A DNA stretch of 64,000 nt, taken from positions 2,604,001 through 2,668,000 of the forward strand of contig NZ_CP090347.1 of NCBI RefSeq assembly GCF_021398715.1, written 5' to 3'. Numbering within the stretch: the first letter of the stretch is position 1; every line of letters starts with the position of its first letter. This stretch comes from Microbacterium binotii (lineage in GTDB: Bacteria; Actinomycetota; Actinomycetes; Actinomycetales; Microbacteriaceae). This document shows positions 1 to 8,319 of the stretch, piece after piece. The translations under genes and the position numbers were made by a program. The notes under the pieces were generated by a model. It worked only from the letters and a program-made list of their open reading frames with translations, was not told where the DNA came from and did not search any database.

Positions 1-281
1 CGCTCGACGAACGCATCGCGTACCTCACCTCGGACGAACCGATCACGAGCCCGTTCGTGCAGAGCTTCCGCGTACGCGAGCAGTTGCCCGTCGACGAGAA
101 GAAACTCGCCAGGGCTCTCCGCGAACGCGGTATCGGCACGCTCGAGATCAAGAAGCGCGGCGTCGACGTGGACCCGGCCGGCCTGCGCACCCGCCTCAAG
201 CTCAAGGGCGACCGATCGGCCACATTGCTGTTGACGCGGATCGGTGACAAGCGGACGGCGATCCTCGCGGACCGCGTCTGA
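1..281 (+). CDS. THUMP-like-domain SAM-dependent methyltransferase, C-terminal fragment
   Basis: Only the last 92 or so residues are present; the 5' part lies outside the window and the frame is open to the left edge. The fragment begins LDERIAYLTSDEP and contains the stretch EKKLARALRERGIGTLEIKKRGVDVD, followed by a lysine-rich strand and a short acidic tail. This resembles the C-terminal THUMP-like RNA-binding domain of actinobacterial class I SAM methyltransferases, which often sit beside tsaD. The catalytic Rossmann domain is not visible, so the assignment rests on the tail alone. It ends directly against the convergent gene at 282, with no spacer. Confidence 0.65.
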   Translation, partial: LDERIAYLTSDEPITSPFVQSFRVREQLPVDEKKLARALRERGIGTLEIKKRGVDVDPAGLRTRLKLKGDRSATLLLTRIGDKRTAILADRV

Positions 282-515
282 TCAGCCCTCGCCGACGGCC
301 GCGCGTCTGCGGAAGACGGCCGCCGCGCACACGAACGCGGCGACAGCCGCGATCACGATGCCGCCGGCCGCGACGACCGCCGCCGCCCCCAGCAGCGGAT
401 TGTCTGCGAGAAAGGCCGATACGGCGATGAACACCGCGCTCGGCACCAACATGCAGGCCAAAACCCCGGCCGTGATCACGACCACAGGGTTGATTCGTCC
501 CCACTCGATCCCCAT
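282..515 (-). CDS. small two-span membrane protein, unknown function
   Basis: This 77-residue protein has two hydrophobic segments (about residues 11-34 and 41-66), a short glycine/alanine-rich turn, and a basic RRR cluster near the C-terminus, so both ends are probably cytoplasmic. I recognise no family. The ATG at 515 is supported by a TAGGTT box exactly seven bases upstream and no Shine-Dalgarno sequence, as expected for a leaderless transcript. It is convergent with the methyltransferase fragment and lies downstream of the DUF4190 gene on the same strand, separated by its own promoter. Confidence 0.6.
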   Translation of the reverse strand: MGIEWGRINPVVVITAGVLACMLVPSAVFIAVSAFLADNPLLGAAAVVAAGGIVIAAVAAFVCAAAVFRRRAAVGEG

Positions 516-528
516 GTCTGCGAACCTA
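516..528 (-). promoter_or_regulatory. leaderless -10 box for the 77-residue membrane protein
   Basis: TAGGTT at 528-523 fits the actinobacterial -10 pattern TANNNT and is seven bases from the ATG, so transcription would start at the initiation codon. The same word, TTGATAGGTTCGC, recurs upstream of the symporter gene at 13.85 kb. Confidence 0.45.
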
Positions 529-569
529 TCAAGCCCGTCGGGACCGAGAGCGTGCTCGCGGGGTGAGAA

Positions 570-1148
570 TCAGCCGATCCACCCCGATTGGATGCCGGCG
601 TACATGAGCCATCCCGCGCTGTAGACCAACGAGAGGGCACCGAGCGCGACACCCCACGCCGCGATCGGGCGGCTTTCCACGCGCCCGCGCAGGGACATGA
701 CCCCGAGCGTGACGGCGCCGACGCCGATCGGGAAGCCCCAACCAACCACGATGGCGACGATGAGGGCGACCACCGCGAAGCCGAGGGAGAGCGTCGCGAA
801 GTTCGCGGGCGACGCGGCATCCGTCGTCCGCAGGGTCGCGGTCGTCGCCGGAAGCTCCTCGTGCTGGGCGAGCTGCTCCCGCACGTCCACGGGCGCCGTC
901 GGCGGGCGGGTGAAGCCGCCGCGGTGTGTGCCCGGGAGGTCGGCGGCCTGCGTCGGAACGATGACGTCGTCCGAGGCAGACTCGACCCGGGCGACGACCG
1001 GCCGCGGCTCGACGACCGGCTCCTGCGGCGAGGGGTCCAGCGCCGCGGCGGCGGCCAGCAGCGGCTGAGCGGCCGCGTCGTCCGGCCCGAACGCCGACGA
1101 CAGCGCCCCCGGCTCCTCCGGTGCGTCCTTCCCGTGTTCGCGGTTCAC
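570..1148 (-). CDS. DUF4190-type membrane protein with long cytoplasmic head
   Basis: The 192-residue protein has a hydrophilic, Pro/Ala/Asp-rich N-terminal region of about 115 residues, then two hydrophobic helices separated by a short loop ([20 protein letters not shown] and a second span ending near the C-terminus). The pattern fits DUF4190-like proteins. The GTG at 1148 is chosen because it overlaps the tsaD stop as GTGA; reading further upstream enters tsaD in a shadow frame. It is the last gene of the tsaE-B-rimI-tsaD run and probably co-translated with tsaD. Its function is unknown. Confidence 0.7.
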   Translation of the reverse strand: MNREHGKDAPEEPGALSSAFGPDDAAAQPLLAAAAALDPSPQEPVVEPRPVVARVESASDDVIVPTQAADLPGTHRGGFTRPPTAPVDVREQLAQHEELPATTATLRTTDAASPANFATLSLGFAVVALIVAIVVGWGFPIGVGAVTLGVMSLRGRVESRPIAAWGVALGALSLVYSAGWLMYAGIQSGWIG

Positions 1149-2194
1149 CGCTGCTCCGCCACCTGGATCTCGGTGACCGGCAGCGTGGAGTCCGCGCCGA
1201 AGCGGAGCGTCGACGGCGCGCGACCGGCGGAGATGAGCTCCGCAGCCAACGCCGCGATCATCGCTCCGTTGTCGGTGCACAGGCTCAGCGGCGGGATGCG
1301 GACGGCGACGCCGGCCGCCGTGCCGCGCTCCAGAGCCACGTCGCGCAACCGGCGGTTGGCGATCACGCCGCCGCCCAGCAGCAGTCGCGGCACGCCGTGG
1401 CGCTCGCACGCATCCAGCGCCTTCGTCACGAGCACGTCGACGACCGCCTCACGGAAGGATGCGGCGACGTCGGGCACGGCGGCGTCCGGCGTCTGCTCGA
1501 GGTAACGCGCGACAGCCGTCTTCAGCCCTGAGAAGGAGAAGTCGTAGCGGTGCTCGGCCATGTCGGAAGCCCGAGAGAGCCCACGCGGGAAACGGATGGC
1601 GGTCGGGTCTCCCTCGGCGGCGGCGCGGTCGATCTGCGGGCCCCCCGGGTAGGGCAGACCCAGAATGCGGGCGACCTTGTCGAACGCCTCCCCCGCCGCG
1701 TCGTCGACCGTCTCGCCGAGCAGCTCCACATCGCTCGTGAGGTCGCGCACGAGCAGGAGGGAGGTGTGCCCGCCGCTGACGAGCAGCGCCACCGTCGGGT
1801 ACTCCAGGGGCTCCGCATCCGCGTCGAGGATGTCGGCCGCGATGTGGCCGACGAGGTGGTTCACGGCGTAGAGCGGCTTGCCCAGCCCCACGGCGAGCGC
1901 CTTCGCGGCCCCCACGCCCACCATGAGCGCGCCGGCGAGTCCCGGCCCCGAGGTGACGGCGACCGCATCCAGGTCGTGGAGGCCGACTCCGGCCTCGGCG
2001 AGCGCCGCGTGGATCGCGGGCTGCAGGGCTTCGAGATGCGCGCGCGCCGCGACCTCGGGGACGACGCCGCCGTAGCGGGCGTGCTCGTCCATGCTGCTGG
2101 CGATCGTGTTCGTCAACAGCTCGCGGCCGCGGACGATGCCGATGCCGGTCTCGTCGCAACTTGTCTCGATGCCGAGCACGAGAGGTCCGCTCAC
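1145..2194 (-). CDS. tsaD: tRNA N6-adenosine threonylcarbamoyltransferase TsaD
   Basis: TsaD transfers the threonylcarbamoyl group from TC-AMP to A37 of ANN-decoding tRNAs, working with TsaB and TsaE. The 349-residue product has the family landmarks: [11 protein letters not shown] at the N-terminus, the metal-binding NHLVGH (His113 and His117), the SGPGL loop and [11 protein letters not shown] near the C-terminus. The GTG at 2194 is preferred because it overlaps the rimI stop as GTGA and has GGAGG nine bases upstream; in-frame ATG at 2203 and GTG at 2200 sit too close to that site. It belongs to the contiguous t6A gene run. Confidence 0.96.
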   Translation of the reverse strand: MSGPLVLGIETSCDETGIGIVRGRELLTNTIASSMDEHARYGGVVPEVAARAHLEALQPAIHAALAEAGVGLHDLDAVAVTSGPGLAGALMVGVGAAKALAVGLGKPLYAVNHLVGHIAADILDADAEPLEYPTVALLVSGGHTSLLLVRDLTSDVELLGETVDDAAGEAFDKVARILGLPYPGGPQIDRAAAEGDPTAIRFPRGLSRASDMAEHRYDFSFSGLKTAVARYLEQTPDAAVPDVAASFREAVVDVLVTKALDACERHGVPRLLLGGGVIANRRLRDVALERGTAAGVAVRIPPLSLCTDNGAMIAALAAELISAGRAPSTLRFGADSTLPVTEIQVAEQR

Positions 2195-2697
2195 GAGCAC
2201 CATCCTCCGTTCACACCGGATGCGACCGCATCCTCGCCGCGGGCCGCCGCCCACGCCGGCACGTCCACGCGCATGACGATCGCATCGACGTCGTCGGGCT
2301 GGTAGTAGCGCGGACGCCGGCCGGCCTCCACGAATCCCTCCGAGGCGTACAGCCCACGGGCGACGGGGTTGTCGTCGCGCACCTCGAGGAACACCTCGCG
2401 GACGCGTCGTTCGTGGGCCTTCGACAAAAGCGTGCGCAGCAGCGCCCGTCCGAGGCCGCGTCCGCGGGCCGACTCGTCCAGGGCGATCGTCTGGACGTCG
2501 CCGTCACGCGCTCCCGCGGGCGCACGCAACCCCGCGTAGCCGGCCAGTCGACCGCCGTGCTCGAGCGCGACGTAGTACCCGTGCGGTGAGGCGAGCTCTT
2601 CGCGCATCATGGCGTCGCTCCACGCATCCGTGGGAAAGCTCGCCCGCTCCAGGCGCATGATCGCATCGAGATCGGCGGGCGTCGCCGGGCGGATCAC
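2191..2697 (-). CDS. rimI: ribosomal protein alanine N-acetyltransferase RimI-like (GNAT)
   Basis: This 168-residue GNAT acetyltransferase begins [14 protein letters not shown] and has the acetyl-CoA-binding signature [10 protein letters not shown], the RimI-like [14 protein letters not shown] segment and a following RRPRYYQ motif. RimI acetylates the N-terminus of ribosomal protein S18, although enzymes in this t6A gene neighbourhood can have other targets. Its stop overlaps the tsaD start and its GTG overlaps the tsaB stop, both as GTGA, so translation is probably coupled across the run. The last 20 or so residues extend past the usual GNAT fold and are not recognisable. Confidence 0.9.
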   Translation of the reverse strand: MIRPATPADLDAIMRLERASFPTDAWSDAMMREELASPHGYYVALEHGGRLAGYAGLRAPAGARDGDVQTIALDESARGRGLGRALLRTLLSKAHERRVREVFLEVRDDNPVARGLYASEGFVEAGRRPRYYQPDDVDAIVMRVDVPAWAAARGEDAVASGVNGGWCS

Positions 2698-3374
2698 GAG
2701 CTCACCCGCTTGGGGGCGTGGGGACTCGTGACGTCGGGCGAACGCAGATACAGCGGCTCGTCCGCGGCGATCGTGCGGCCGGCGGCGACGGCACGTGCGC
2801 CGCACAGCGCCAGGACCGTCGCCGGGATCGCACCCGCATCGATGCGGGCGGCGCCGAGCGCCGCGAGCCGGTCATCCAGCTCGTCGCGCGGGCTGAGAGC
2901 GGGACCGGCGAGCCGTTCGGGCAGGCCGTCGTCGTCGAGGCCGCGGTACACCGTGTACGCGAACTCCCGACGCCGGGCGTCGGTGACGACGGCGAACGTG
3001 CCGGCGTCCGCATCCTCCATCGCCGCAGCGAGGAGCACGCCCAGCGCGACGGCGTCGTGACTGGCCACGGGTACCACCGGCACGCCGCGGGCGAGCGCGA
3101 AGGCGCGCGCGGCGGCGATGCCGATCCGCAGCCCCGTGAAGGGACCGGGCCCCATACCGGCGACGACATGCGTGATGCGCGCGTCGTCGGCCGCGCCCAG
3201 CCCCGAGCCGTGGGCGGCTGTGGTGCGCGCGGTCTCCGTCACCGTGAGCAGCAGGTCGCCGATGACCTCGGCGTGACCGAGCGGGTTGTCGCTGGAGACC
3301 TCGGCGCGCACGACGCCGTCGGGATCGATGACGGCGAGCGCCGTTCCGAGCGAGGTGTCGATGCCGAGGAACAC
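2694..3374 (-). CDS. tsaB: tRNA threonylcarbamoyladenosine biosynthesis protein TsaB
   Basis: TsaB is the ASKHA-fold partner that forms a heterodimer with TsaD for t6A synthesis. The 226-residue protein starts VFLGIDTSLGTALAVID and has the GMGPGPFTGLRIGIAAARAF segment typical of the family. The GTG at 3374 places LGIDTS at the N-terminus as in homologues, though the GGAGGG before it is almost adjacent, so the start is less certain than the identity. It lies 32 bases after tsaE and overlaps rimI by four bases. Confidence 0.93.
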   Translation of the reverse strand: MFLGIDTSLGTALAVIDPDGVVRAEVSSDNPLGHAEVIGDLLLTVTETARTTAAHGSGLGAADDARITHVVAGMGPGPFTGLRIGIAAARAFALARGVPVVPVASHDAVALGVLLAAAMEDADAGTFAVVTDARRREFAYTVYRGLDDDGLPERLAGPALSPRDELDDRLAALGAARIDAGAIPATVLALCGARAVAAGRTIAADEPLYLRSPDVTSPHAPKRVSS

Positions 3375-3406
3375 CCCTCCAGGGTAATGCGGCAGGCCCG
3401 CCGTGC

Positions 3407-3973
3407 TCAGACGGCGTGGTGCGTGATCGTCACCAGGCGCGGGGTCTCCGCATCCAGATCGTCGTTGTGGCGCTGGTACGTGCCGCAGGCGCTGTCGACT
3501 CCGCGACCGTCCCACTCGCGGTCGAGCTCGACCTCCCACCAGGAGTCGGCGATCGCCTCGATGAGTCCGTGGCCCCATTCCACCACCACGACCGAGCCCG
3601 GCAGATCGATGTCGAGGTCGTCGAGTTCCGCCGCCGACCCCAACCGGTAGGCGTCGACGTGCACCAGGGGCGCTCCGCCCGTGAGCGAGGGATGCGTGCG
3701 GGCGATCACGAACGTCGGGCTCTGGATCGGACCGCGCACACCGAGACCCGCCGCGATCCCGCGGGTCAGGGTGGTCTTGCCCGCCCCCAGCGCGCCCGTC
3801 AGCACGACGACGTCGCCCGCGTGCAGGCGCTCCCCCATCTGCCGACCCAGCTGCTCCATGTCCTGCGGCGAGACGATCTCCCGTTCACCGAGCAACTCGT
3901 CCATCGCCCGCTCACCGACCTTGTTCGTCATGCCCTCTGGAACACCGGCGGTGCCGGATTCATGCCCGCTCAC
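3407..3973 (-). CDS. tsaE: tRNA threonylcarbamoyladenosine biosynthesis ATPase TsaE
   Basis: TsaE is the P-loop ATPase that supports turnover of the TsaB-TsaD complex. The Walker A loop GALGAGKTT and the segments SPTFVI and HVDAYRL are clear, followed by VVVEWGHG. The GTG at 3973 gives 188 residues and a GTGA overlap with alr, matching the style of this gene run; the ATG at 3931 would give 174 residues, closer to the usual family length, but its AGAGGG site is only one base away. A C-terminal extension of about 40 residues, rich in Asp and Arg, goes beyond the core fold. Confidence 0.93.
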   Translation of the reverse strand: MSGHESGTAGVPEGMTNKVGERAMDELLGEREIVSPQDMEQLGRQMGERLHAGDVVVLTGALGAGKTTLTRGIAAGLGVRGPIQSPTFVIARTHPSLTGGAPLVHVDAYRLGSAAELDDLDIDLPGSVVVVEWGHGLIEAIADSWWEVELDREWDGRGVDSACGTYQRHNDDLDAETPRLVTITHHAV

Positions 3974-5094
3974 GAGGCGATGTGGTGCCGCGGCACGCGC
4001 GCGCCGATCCGCGTGACGATCTCGTAGTTGATCGTGCCGGCAGCGATCGCCCAGTCGGTCGCGGAGGGCACTCCGAGGGTGGGATCGCCGAAGAGCACGA
4101 CCTCGTCCCCGACGTTCACCTCGGCGTCGCCCACGTCGACGACGAACTGATCCATCGCGATGCGGCCGGCGACACGGTGACGTTCGCCCGCGATGCGCAC
4201 GGGCCCCGCTCCGGAGGCCTGGCGCGGCACTCCGTCGGCGTACCCCAGCGGCACGAGGGCGAGGGTCGTGTCTCCGCTCGCGCGGTAGTCGTAGCCGTAC
4301 GAGACGCCCTGCCCCGCACCGACGCGCCTGACAGCCGCGACGCAGGCCCGCAGCGTCATGGCCGGCCGCAGGCCCAGGTCGGCGGAGGAGCGGTCGTCGA
4401 AGGGCGACAGGCCGTAGATGCCGATCCCGATGCGCACGCAGTTCAAGCGCGTCTGCGGCAGGGCGAGTGCGGCGTGGGTGGCGGCGATGTGCCGCAGGCG
4501 GGGGGTCAATCCCGCGAGGGACGCGGCGGCGACCGCATCCTCGAAGCGTGCGAGCGCTGCCAGGTCGTCCTCGGCGGATGCGTTGGAGAGGTGGCTGAAG
4601 ATCCCGATCACGCGCACCCGGCCCAGCCGTTCCCACCGGGCGGCCTCCGCGAACAGCGCGGCGTAGTCGGCGGGCGATGCGCCGTTGCGCCCCAGCCCGG
4701 TCTCGAGCTTGAGGTGCAGCACGGCGGGTCGATCACCGCTTCCGGCGGCGGCGGCCGCGTTCAGCTGGTCGAGGCGGGAGATGCCCAGCTCGATGCCGCG
4801 CTCGACCGCTTCGCCGAAGGAGGCGCCGGGGGCGTGCAACCAGGCGAGGATGGGCGCGTCGATCCCGGCGCGCCGCAACGCCAGCGCCTCGCTGATGTCG
4901 GCGACACCGATGCGCGTCGCGCCGCCGGCGAGCGCCGCCGCGGCAGATCGCGCCGCTCCGTGCCCGTACCCGTCGGCCTTGACGACGGCGATGATCTCGA
5001 CACCCGTCAAGCGCCGCAGGTGACGCACGTTGTCGGCGATCGCCTCGACATCGATGACCGCTTCTCGCATGACCCCGGCCGGCAGCGTACTCAT
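3970..5094 (-). CDS. alr: alanine racemase
   Basis: Alr interconverts L- and D-alanine with PLP, supplying D-Ala for peptidoglycan. The 374-residue protein has the PLP lysine motif VVKADGYGHG (Lys39), the FSHLSNA and NCVRIGIGIYG segments, and the GVSYGYDY region that carries the catalytic tyrosine. The ATG at 5094 has GGGAGG four to five bases upstream. It is followed by tsaE with a GTGA overlap and preceded, after 46 bases, by the LOG-family gene, so cell-wall and t6A functions are transcribed together. Confidence 0.95.
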   Translation of the reverse strand: MSTLPAGVMREAVIDVEAIADNVRHLRRLTGVEIIAVVKADGYGHGAARSAAAALAGGATRIGVADISEALALRRAGIDAPILAWLHAPGASFGEAVERGIELGISRLDQLNAAAAAGSGDRPAVLHLKLETGLGRNGASPADYAALFAEAARWERLGRVRVIGIFSHLSNASAEDDLAALARFEDAVAAASLAGLTPRLRHIAATHAALALPQTRLNCVRIGIGIYGLSPFDDRSSADLGLRPAMTLRACVAAVRRVGAGQGVSYGYDYRASGDTTLALVPLGYADGVPRQASGAGPVRIAGERHRVAGRIAMDQFVVDVGDAEVNVGDEVVLFGDPTLGVPSATDWAIAAGTINYEIVTRIGARVPRHHIAS

Positions 5095-5140
5095 GGGACC
5101 TCCCGTCGCCGCATCCACGGTACCGGGTGGCGCAGGACGC

Positions 5141-5710
5141 TCAGCGCCGCCACTTGGGTGCCGGCGGCTCCCATGCCGCGAATCCCGCGAGCAACGCCGC
5201 CGGGTCTGCGGCGACTCCGAGGGTGTCCCGGAAGGCCGCGGTGAGAAAGCCGGACTCGACCATCCCGTCCAGCATCGCGCCCAGGGGCGCCCAGTAGCCG
5301 TCGACGTCGTAGAGCGACACCGGCTTGCGGTGCAGGCCGAGCTGCAGCCAGGTCCACGCTTCGAAGAGTTCCTCGAGAGTGCCCGCGCCGCCCGGCAGGG
5401 CGACGAACGCATCGGCGAGCTCCGCCATCCGCATCTTGCGCTCGTGCATGTCGGCTACGATCTCGAGCCGGGTGAGGCCGGGATGGGCGAGCTCCGCATC
5501 CACCAGAGCCTGCGGGATCACCCCGTGCACCTCGCCGCCGGCGGCGAGGGCCGCATCCGCGACGATCCCCATGAGTCCGGCGCGCCCGCCGCCGTACACG
5601 AGCCCGAGACCGGATGCGGCGAGCGCCTCCCCCACGGCGGCGGCGGCCGCGGCGTAGGCGGGCGAGGCGCCGAGGGCGGAGCCGGTGTAGACGGCGATGC
5701 GGGCGATCAT
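5141..5710 (-). CDS. LOG-family (TIGR00730) nucleotide 5'-monophosphate phosphoribohydrolase-like protein
   Basis: The 189-residue protein has both LOG-family motifs: GGGRAGLMG near residue 43 and PGGAGTLEE near residue 107, with the Arg and Glu expected in the active site. Family members release free cytokinin-like bases from nucleotide monophosphates, and many were wrongly named lysine decarboxylases. The substrate here is unknown. Its ATG overlaps the acpS stop (ATGA), so it is the second gene of an acpS-LOG-alr run. Confidence 0.88.
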   Translation of the reverse strand: MIARIAVYTGSALGASPAYAAAAAAVGEALAASGLGLVYGGGRAGLMGIVADAALAAGGEVHGVIPQALVDAELAHPGLTRLEIVADMHERKMRMAELADAFVALPGGAGTLEELFEAWTWLQLGLHRKPVSLYDVDGYWAPLGAMLDGMVESGFLTAAFRDTLGVAADPAALLAGFAAWEPPAPKWRR

Positions 5711-6066
5711 GCCGGCGCCGCCTCGGCGACGACGTACGCCGTCGCGAGCCCTGCGTCGTGACTCATCGACAGGTGCAGCGCCACGATGCCGCGCGCCGAG
5801 ACGACCTCGGCCGTCGATCCCGTCAGCGCGAAGATCGGCCGGCCCGAGGGCTCCGATGCCACCTCGATCTCGACCCAGTGCACGCCGTCCGATCCGCCGA
5901 GCGCCTTGATCAACGCCTCCTTGGCGGCGTACCGCGCGGCCAGCGACCGCGGCTTCAGCACGCGCTCCGCCGGCGAGAACAGGCGGGTCAGCAGACCCGG
6001 CGTGCGCGCGAGCGTGCGCTCGAACCGCGGCACGTCGACCAGGTCGACGCCGACTCCGACGATCAT
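5707..6066 (-). CDS. acpS: holo-[acyl-carrier-protein] synthase
   Basis: AcpS transfers 4'-phosphopantetheine from CoA to apo-ACP. The 119-residue protein has the N-terminal [12 protein letters not shown] motif with metal-binding Asp8, the [13 protein letters not shown] helix with catalytic Glu50, and the LSMSHD motif near the C-terminus. Length is normal for the family. The ATG at 6066 has GGAGG four bases upstream. A strong terminator and a repeat separate it from glmS, so it probably starts a new transcription unit or depends on read-through. Confidence 0.95.
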   Translation of the reverse strand: MIVGVGVDLVDVPRFERTLARTPGLLTRLFSPAERVLKPRSLAARYAAKEALIKALGGSDGVHWVEIEVASEPSGRPIFALTGSTAEVVSARGIVALHLSMSHDAGLATAYVVAEAAPA

Positions 6067-6118
6067 GTGCCCTCCCGGATGCGGCTGCCCACCGCATCCG
6101 CCACCCTATCCGCGCCCC

Positions 6119-6157
6119 GGATACCCGAGTTGCGTCGCCTTTGCGCATCCGCCACAG
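6119..6157 (-). repeat. glmS-flanking repeat, copy A
   Basis: On the minus strand this 39-base element runs from CTGTGGCGGATGCG to GACGCAACTCGGGTA. The same ends occur on the plus strand at 8237-8294, where a 19-base insertion separates the halves. The two copies therefore flank glmS in inverted orientation. A half-copy lies at 63391-63409. Confidence 0.7.
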
Positions 6158-6161
6158 AAAT

Positions 6162-6198
6162 GCGCAAGCGCGCCTGTCGATCACAGGCGCGCTTGCGC
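6162..6198 (-). terminator. Rho-independent terminator after glmS
   Basis: There is a perfect 16-bp stem (6162-6177 with 6183-6198) and a 5-base loop, followed on the minus strand by TTTCTG. It starts 14 bases after the glmS stop, so it ends glmS transcription before acpS. Confidence 0.85.
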
Positions 6199-6211
6199 AG
6201 AAGTGTGGCTC

Positions 6212-8062
6212 TTACTCGACCGTGACGGACTTGGCGAGGTTGCGCGGCTGGTCCACATCCAGCCCCTTCGCCGTCGCGAGGCCCATCGCGAAGATGTGCA
6301 GGGGGACGACCGCGAGCAGCGCCTCGAACAGGGGGCCGGCGAGCGGGATGTGCAGCACCTCGTCGGAGAACGGCAGGACGCTCGCGTCACCCTCCTCCGC
6401 GATCACGATGACGCGCGCACCGCGCGCGCGGATCTCCTGGATGTTGGAGACCACCTTGTCGTGCAGCACCGACGATTCCCGCGGCGACGGCACGATCACG
6501 AACACCGGCTGACCGGGCTCGATCAGCGCGATGGGTCCGTGCTTGAGCTCGCCGGCGGCGAAGCCCTCCGCATGGATGTAGGAGATCTCCTTGAGCTTGA
6601 GGGCGCCCTCCAGCGCGATCGGGTAACCGACGTGACGACCGAGGAACAGCACCGAGCGCGTGTCGGCCATCCAGTGCGCGAGCTGCGTGATGCGCTCCTG
6701 CTGCGTCTCGAGGATGGTGCTGATCTTGCCGGGCACCGACTCGAGCTCGCGCACGTGGTCCGCGATCTCGGCGGCCGTCAGCGAGCCGCGCACGCGAGCG
6801 ATGTGCAGCGCGAGCAGGTAGATCGCAGTGATCTGCGCGACGAAGGCCTTGGTCGAGGCCACGGCGACCTCGGGGCCGGCGTGCGTGTAGACGATCGCGT
6901 CCGACTCGCGCGGGATGGTGGCGCCCTGCGTGTTGCAGATGGAGAGCGTGCGTGCGCCGCGCTCGCGGGCGTACTTGACCGCCATCAGGGTGTCCATGGT
7001 CTCGCCCGACTGGCTGATGGACACGACGAGCGTGCGGGGACCGATCACCGGGTCGCGGTAGCGGAACTCGTGCGCGAGCTCGACGTCGACCGGGATGCGG
7101 GTCCACAGCTCCAGCGCGTACTTGCCCGTCTGCCCGGCATAAGCGGCCGTTCCCGCGGCGATGATGACCACGCGGTCGATGTCGGCGAAGAGCTCGTCCA
7201 GACCGTCCAGCTCGGGGACGACGACGGCGCCGTCGCGGATGCGGCCGCGGATCGTGTTGGCGACGGCCTCGGGTTCCTCCGAGACCTCCTTCGCCATGAA
7301 CGAGGACCATCCGCCCTTCTCGGCGGCGGCGGCGTCCCAGGTCACTTCGAACGGCTCGGGCTCGACGACGTTGCCGTCGAAGTCCGTGACTTCGACGCCC
7401 TCGGGCGTGATGGCGACGATCTCGTCCTGGCCGATCGCGAGCGCGTTGCGGGTGTACTCGACGAAGGCGGCGACGTCGGATCCGAGGAAGTTCTCACCCT
7501 CGCCGAGGCCGATCACCAGCGGCGAGTTGCGACGGGCGGCGACCACGAGGCCCGGGTGGTCCTTGTGCATCGCCAGCAGCGTGTAGGCACCCTCGAAGCG
7601 GCCGACGGTCGAACGGAAGGCGGCGATCAGGTCGCCGGATGCCGCGTACTCCCGGCCGATCAGGACCGCGGCGACCTCGGTGTCGGTCTCGCTGCGGAAG
7701 GTGTAGCCCTCGCTGACGAGTTCGGCCTTGAGGGCCGCGAAGTTCTCGATGATGCCGTTGTGGATGACGGCGAGCTTGTCGTCATCGGCCAGATGCGGAT
7801 GCGCGTTGGCATCCGTCGGACCGCCGTGGGTCGCCCACCGCGTGTGGCCGATTCCGGTCGTGCCGTCCGTGAGGGGGACGCGTGCGAGGTCGTCGCGCAG
7901 CACGCTGAGCTTGCCCGCGCGCTTGCGCATCCCGAGGTCGCCGTCGGCGTCGATGACAGCGATGCCGGCCGAGTCGTACCCGCGGTACTCCAGACGGGCC
8001 AGGCCCGAGATCAGGATGTCCTGGCTCGGCCGAGGGCCGACGTATCCGACGATTCCACACAT
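6212..8062 (-). CDS. glmS: glutamine--fructose-6-phosphate aminotransferase (isomerizing)
   Basis: GlmS makes glucosamine-6-phosphate from fructose-6-phosphate and glutamine, the first step to UDP-GlcNAc; glmM, the next step, is at 17.8 kb. The 616-residue protein begins MCGIVGYVG with nucleophile Cys2, has the glutaminase motifs YRGYDSAGI and HTRWATHG, two SIS sugar-isomerase domains (SISQSGETMDT) and ends NLAKSVTVE. The ATG at 8062 puts Cys directly after Met, as required; an upstream in-frame ATG at 8071 would not. The start appears leaderless, and glmS forms a single-gene unit closed by a strong terminator. Confidence 0.97.
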   Translation of the reverse strand: MCGIVGYVGPRPSQDILISGLARLEYRGYDSAGIAVIDADGDLGMRKRAGKLSVLRDDLARVPLTDGTTGIGHTRWATHGGPTDANAHPHLADDDKLAVIHNGIIENFAALKAELVSEGYTFRSETDTEVAAVLIGREYAASGDLIAAFRSTVGRFEGAYTLLAMHKDHPGLVVAARRNSPLVIGLGEGENFLGSDVAAFVEYTRNALAIGQDEIVAITPEGVEVTDFDGNVVEPEPFEVTWDAAAAEKGGWSSFMAKEVSEEPEAVANTIRGRIRDGAVVVPELDGLDELFADIDRVVIIAAGTAAYAGQTGKYALELWTRIPVDVELAHEFRYRDPVIGPRTLVVSISQSGETMDTLMAVKYARERGARTLSICNTQGATIPRESDAIVYTHAGPEVAVASTKAFVAQITAIYLLALHIARVRGSLTAAEIADHVRELESVPGKISTILETQQERITQLAHWMADTRSVLFLGRHVGYPIALEGALKLKEISYIHAEGFAAGELKHGPIALIEPGQPVFVIVPSPRESSVLHDKVVSNIQEIRARGARVIVIAEEGDASVLPFSDEVLHIPLAGPLFEALLAVVPLHIFAMGLATAKGLDVDQPRNLAKSVTVE

Positions 8063-8075
8063 GGGTTCCATCGTA
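8063..8075 (-). promoter_or_regulatory. leaderless -10 box of glmS
   Basis: TACGAT (8075-8070) is exactly seven bases before the glmS ATG and there is no convincing ribosome-binding site. The coaA start has the same TACGAT box six bases upstream. No clear -35 box is visible. Confidence 0.5.
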
Positions 8076-8214
8076 GTTGCGCCCAGCAGTGAAGCCGCCC
8101 GACGCCCGGCCGTGCAATCGAGGCCCCTGCCGCGGTGCTCGGTGCGCGTCTTGTGCCCCGCTCGTGTGCCGTCCGCGTGCCGTCTCGTGTGCCGCCAGCA
8201 GGAGCGACAGTTCT

Positions 8215-8251
8215 CCGCATCCGCGCCAGTGAATGACTGTGGCGGATGCGG
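8215..8251. repeat. 10-bp inverted repeat in the glmS-coaA gap
   Basis: CCGCATCCGC at 8215-8224 pairs perfectly with GCGGATGCGG at 8242-8251 across a 17-base loop. It has no T-tract, so it is a weak terminator candidate for coaA (stop at 8320). It overlaps the start of repeat copy B. Confidence 0.5.
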
Positions 8252-8294
8252 AAAGGTGCGGCATCTGCGCAACTGCGACGCAACTCGGGTACCG
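8237..8294 (+). repeat. glmS-flanking repeat, copy B
   Basis: This is the plus-strand counterpart of the element at 6119-6157. It starts CTGTGGCGGATGCG and ends GCGACGCAACTCGGGTACC, with 19 extra bases in the middle. It lies between the glmS promoter and the coaA stop. The rest of the 257-base gap (8063-8319) shows no gene. Confidence 0.7.
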
Positions 8295-8319
8295 GGCACC
8301 CGCGAAGCGGGCCGTCGCG

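Noticed and set aside
8062-8071. Upstream ATG at 8071 as the glmS start
   Set aside because: It would place three residues before the catalytic cysteine, which must follow the removed Met; the leaderless box also points to 8062.
5786-8092. A 768-codon open frame on the plus strand over glmS and acpS
   Set aside because: It runs through the strong terminator and two well-identified genes in antisense, with low-complexity Asp/Arg/Val composition.
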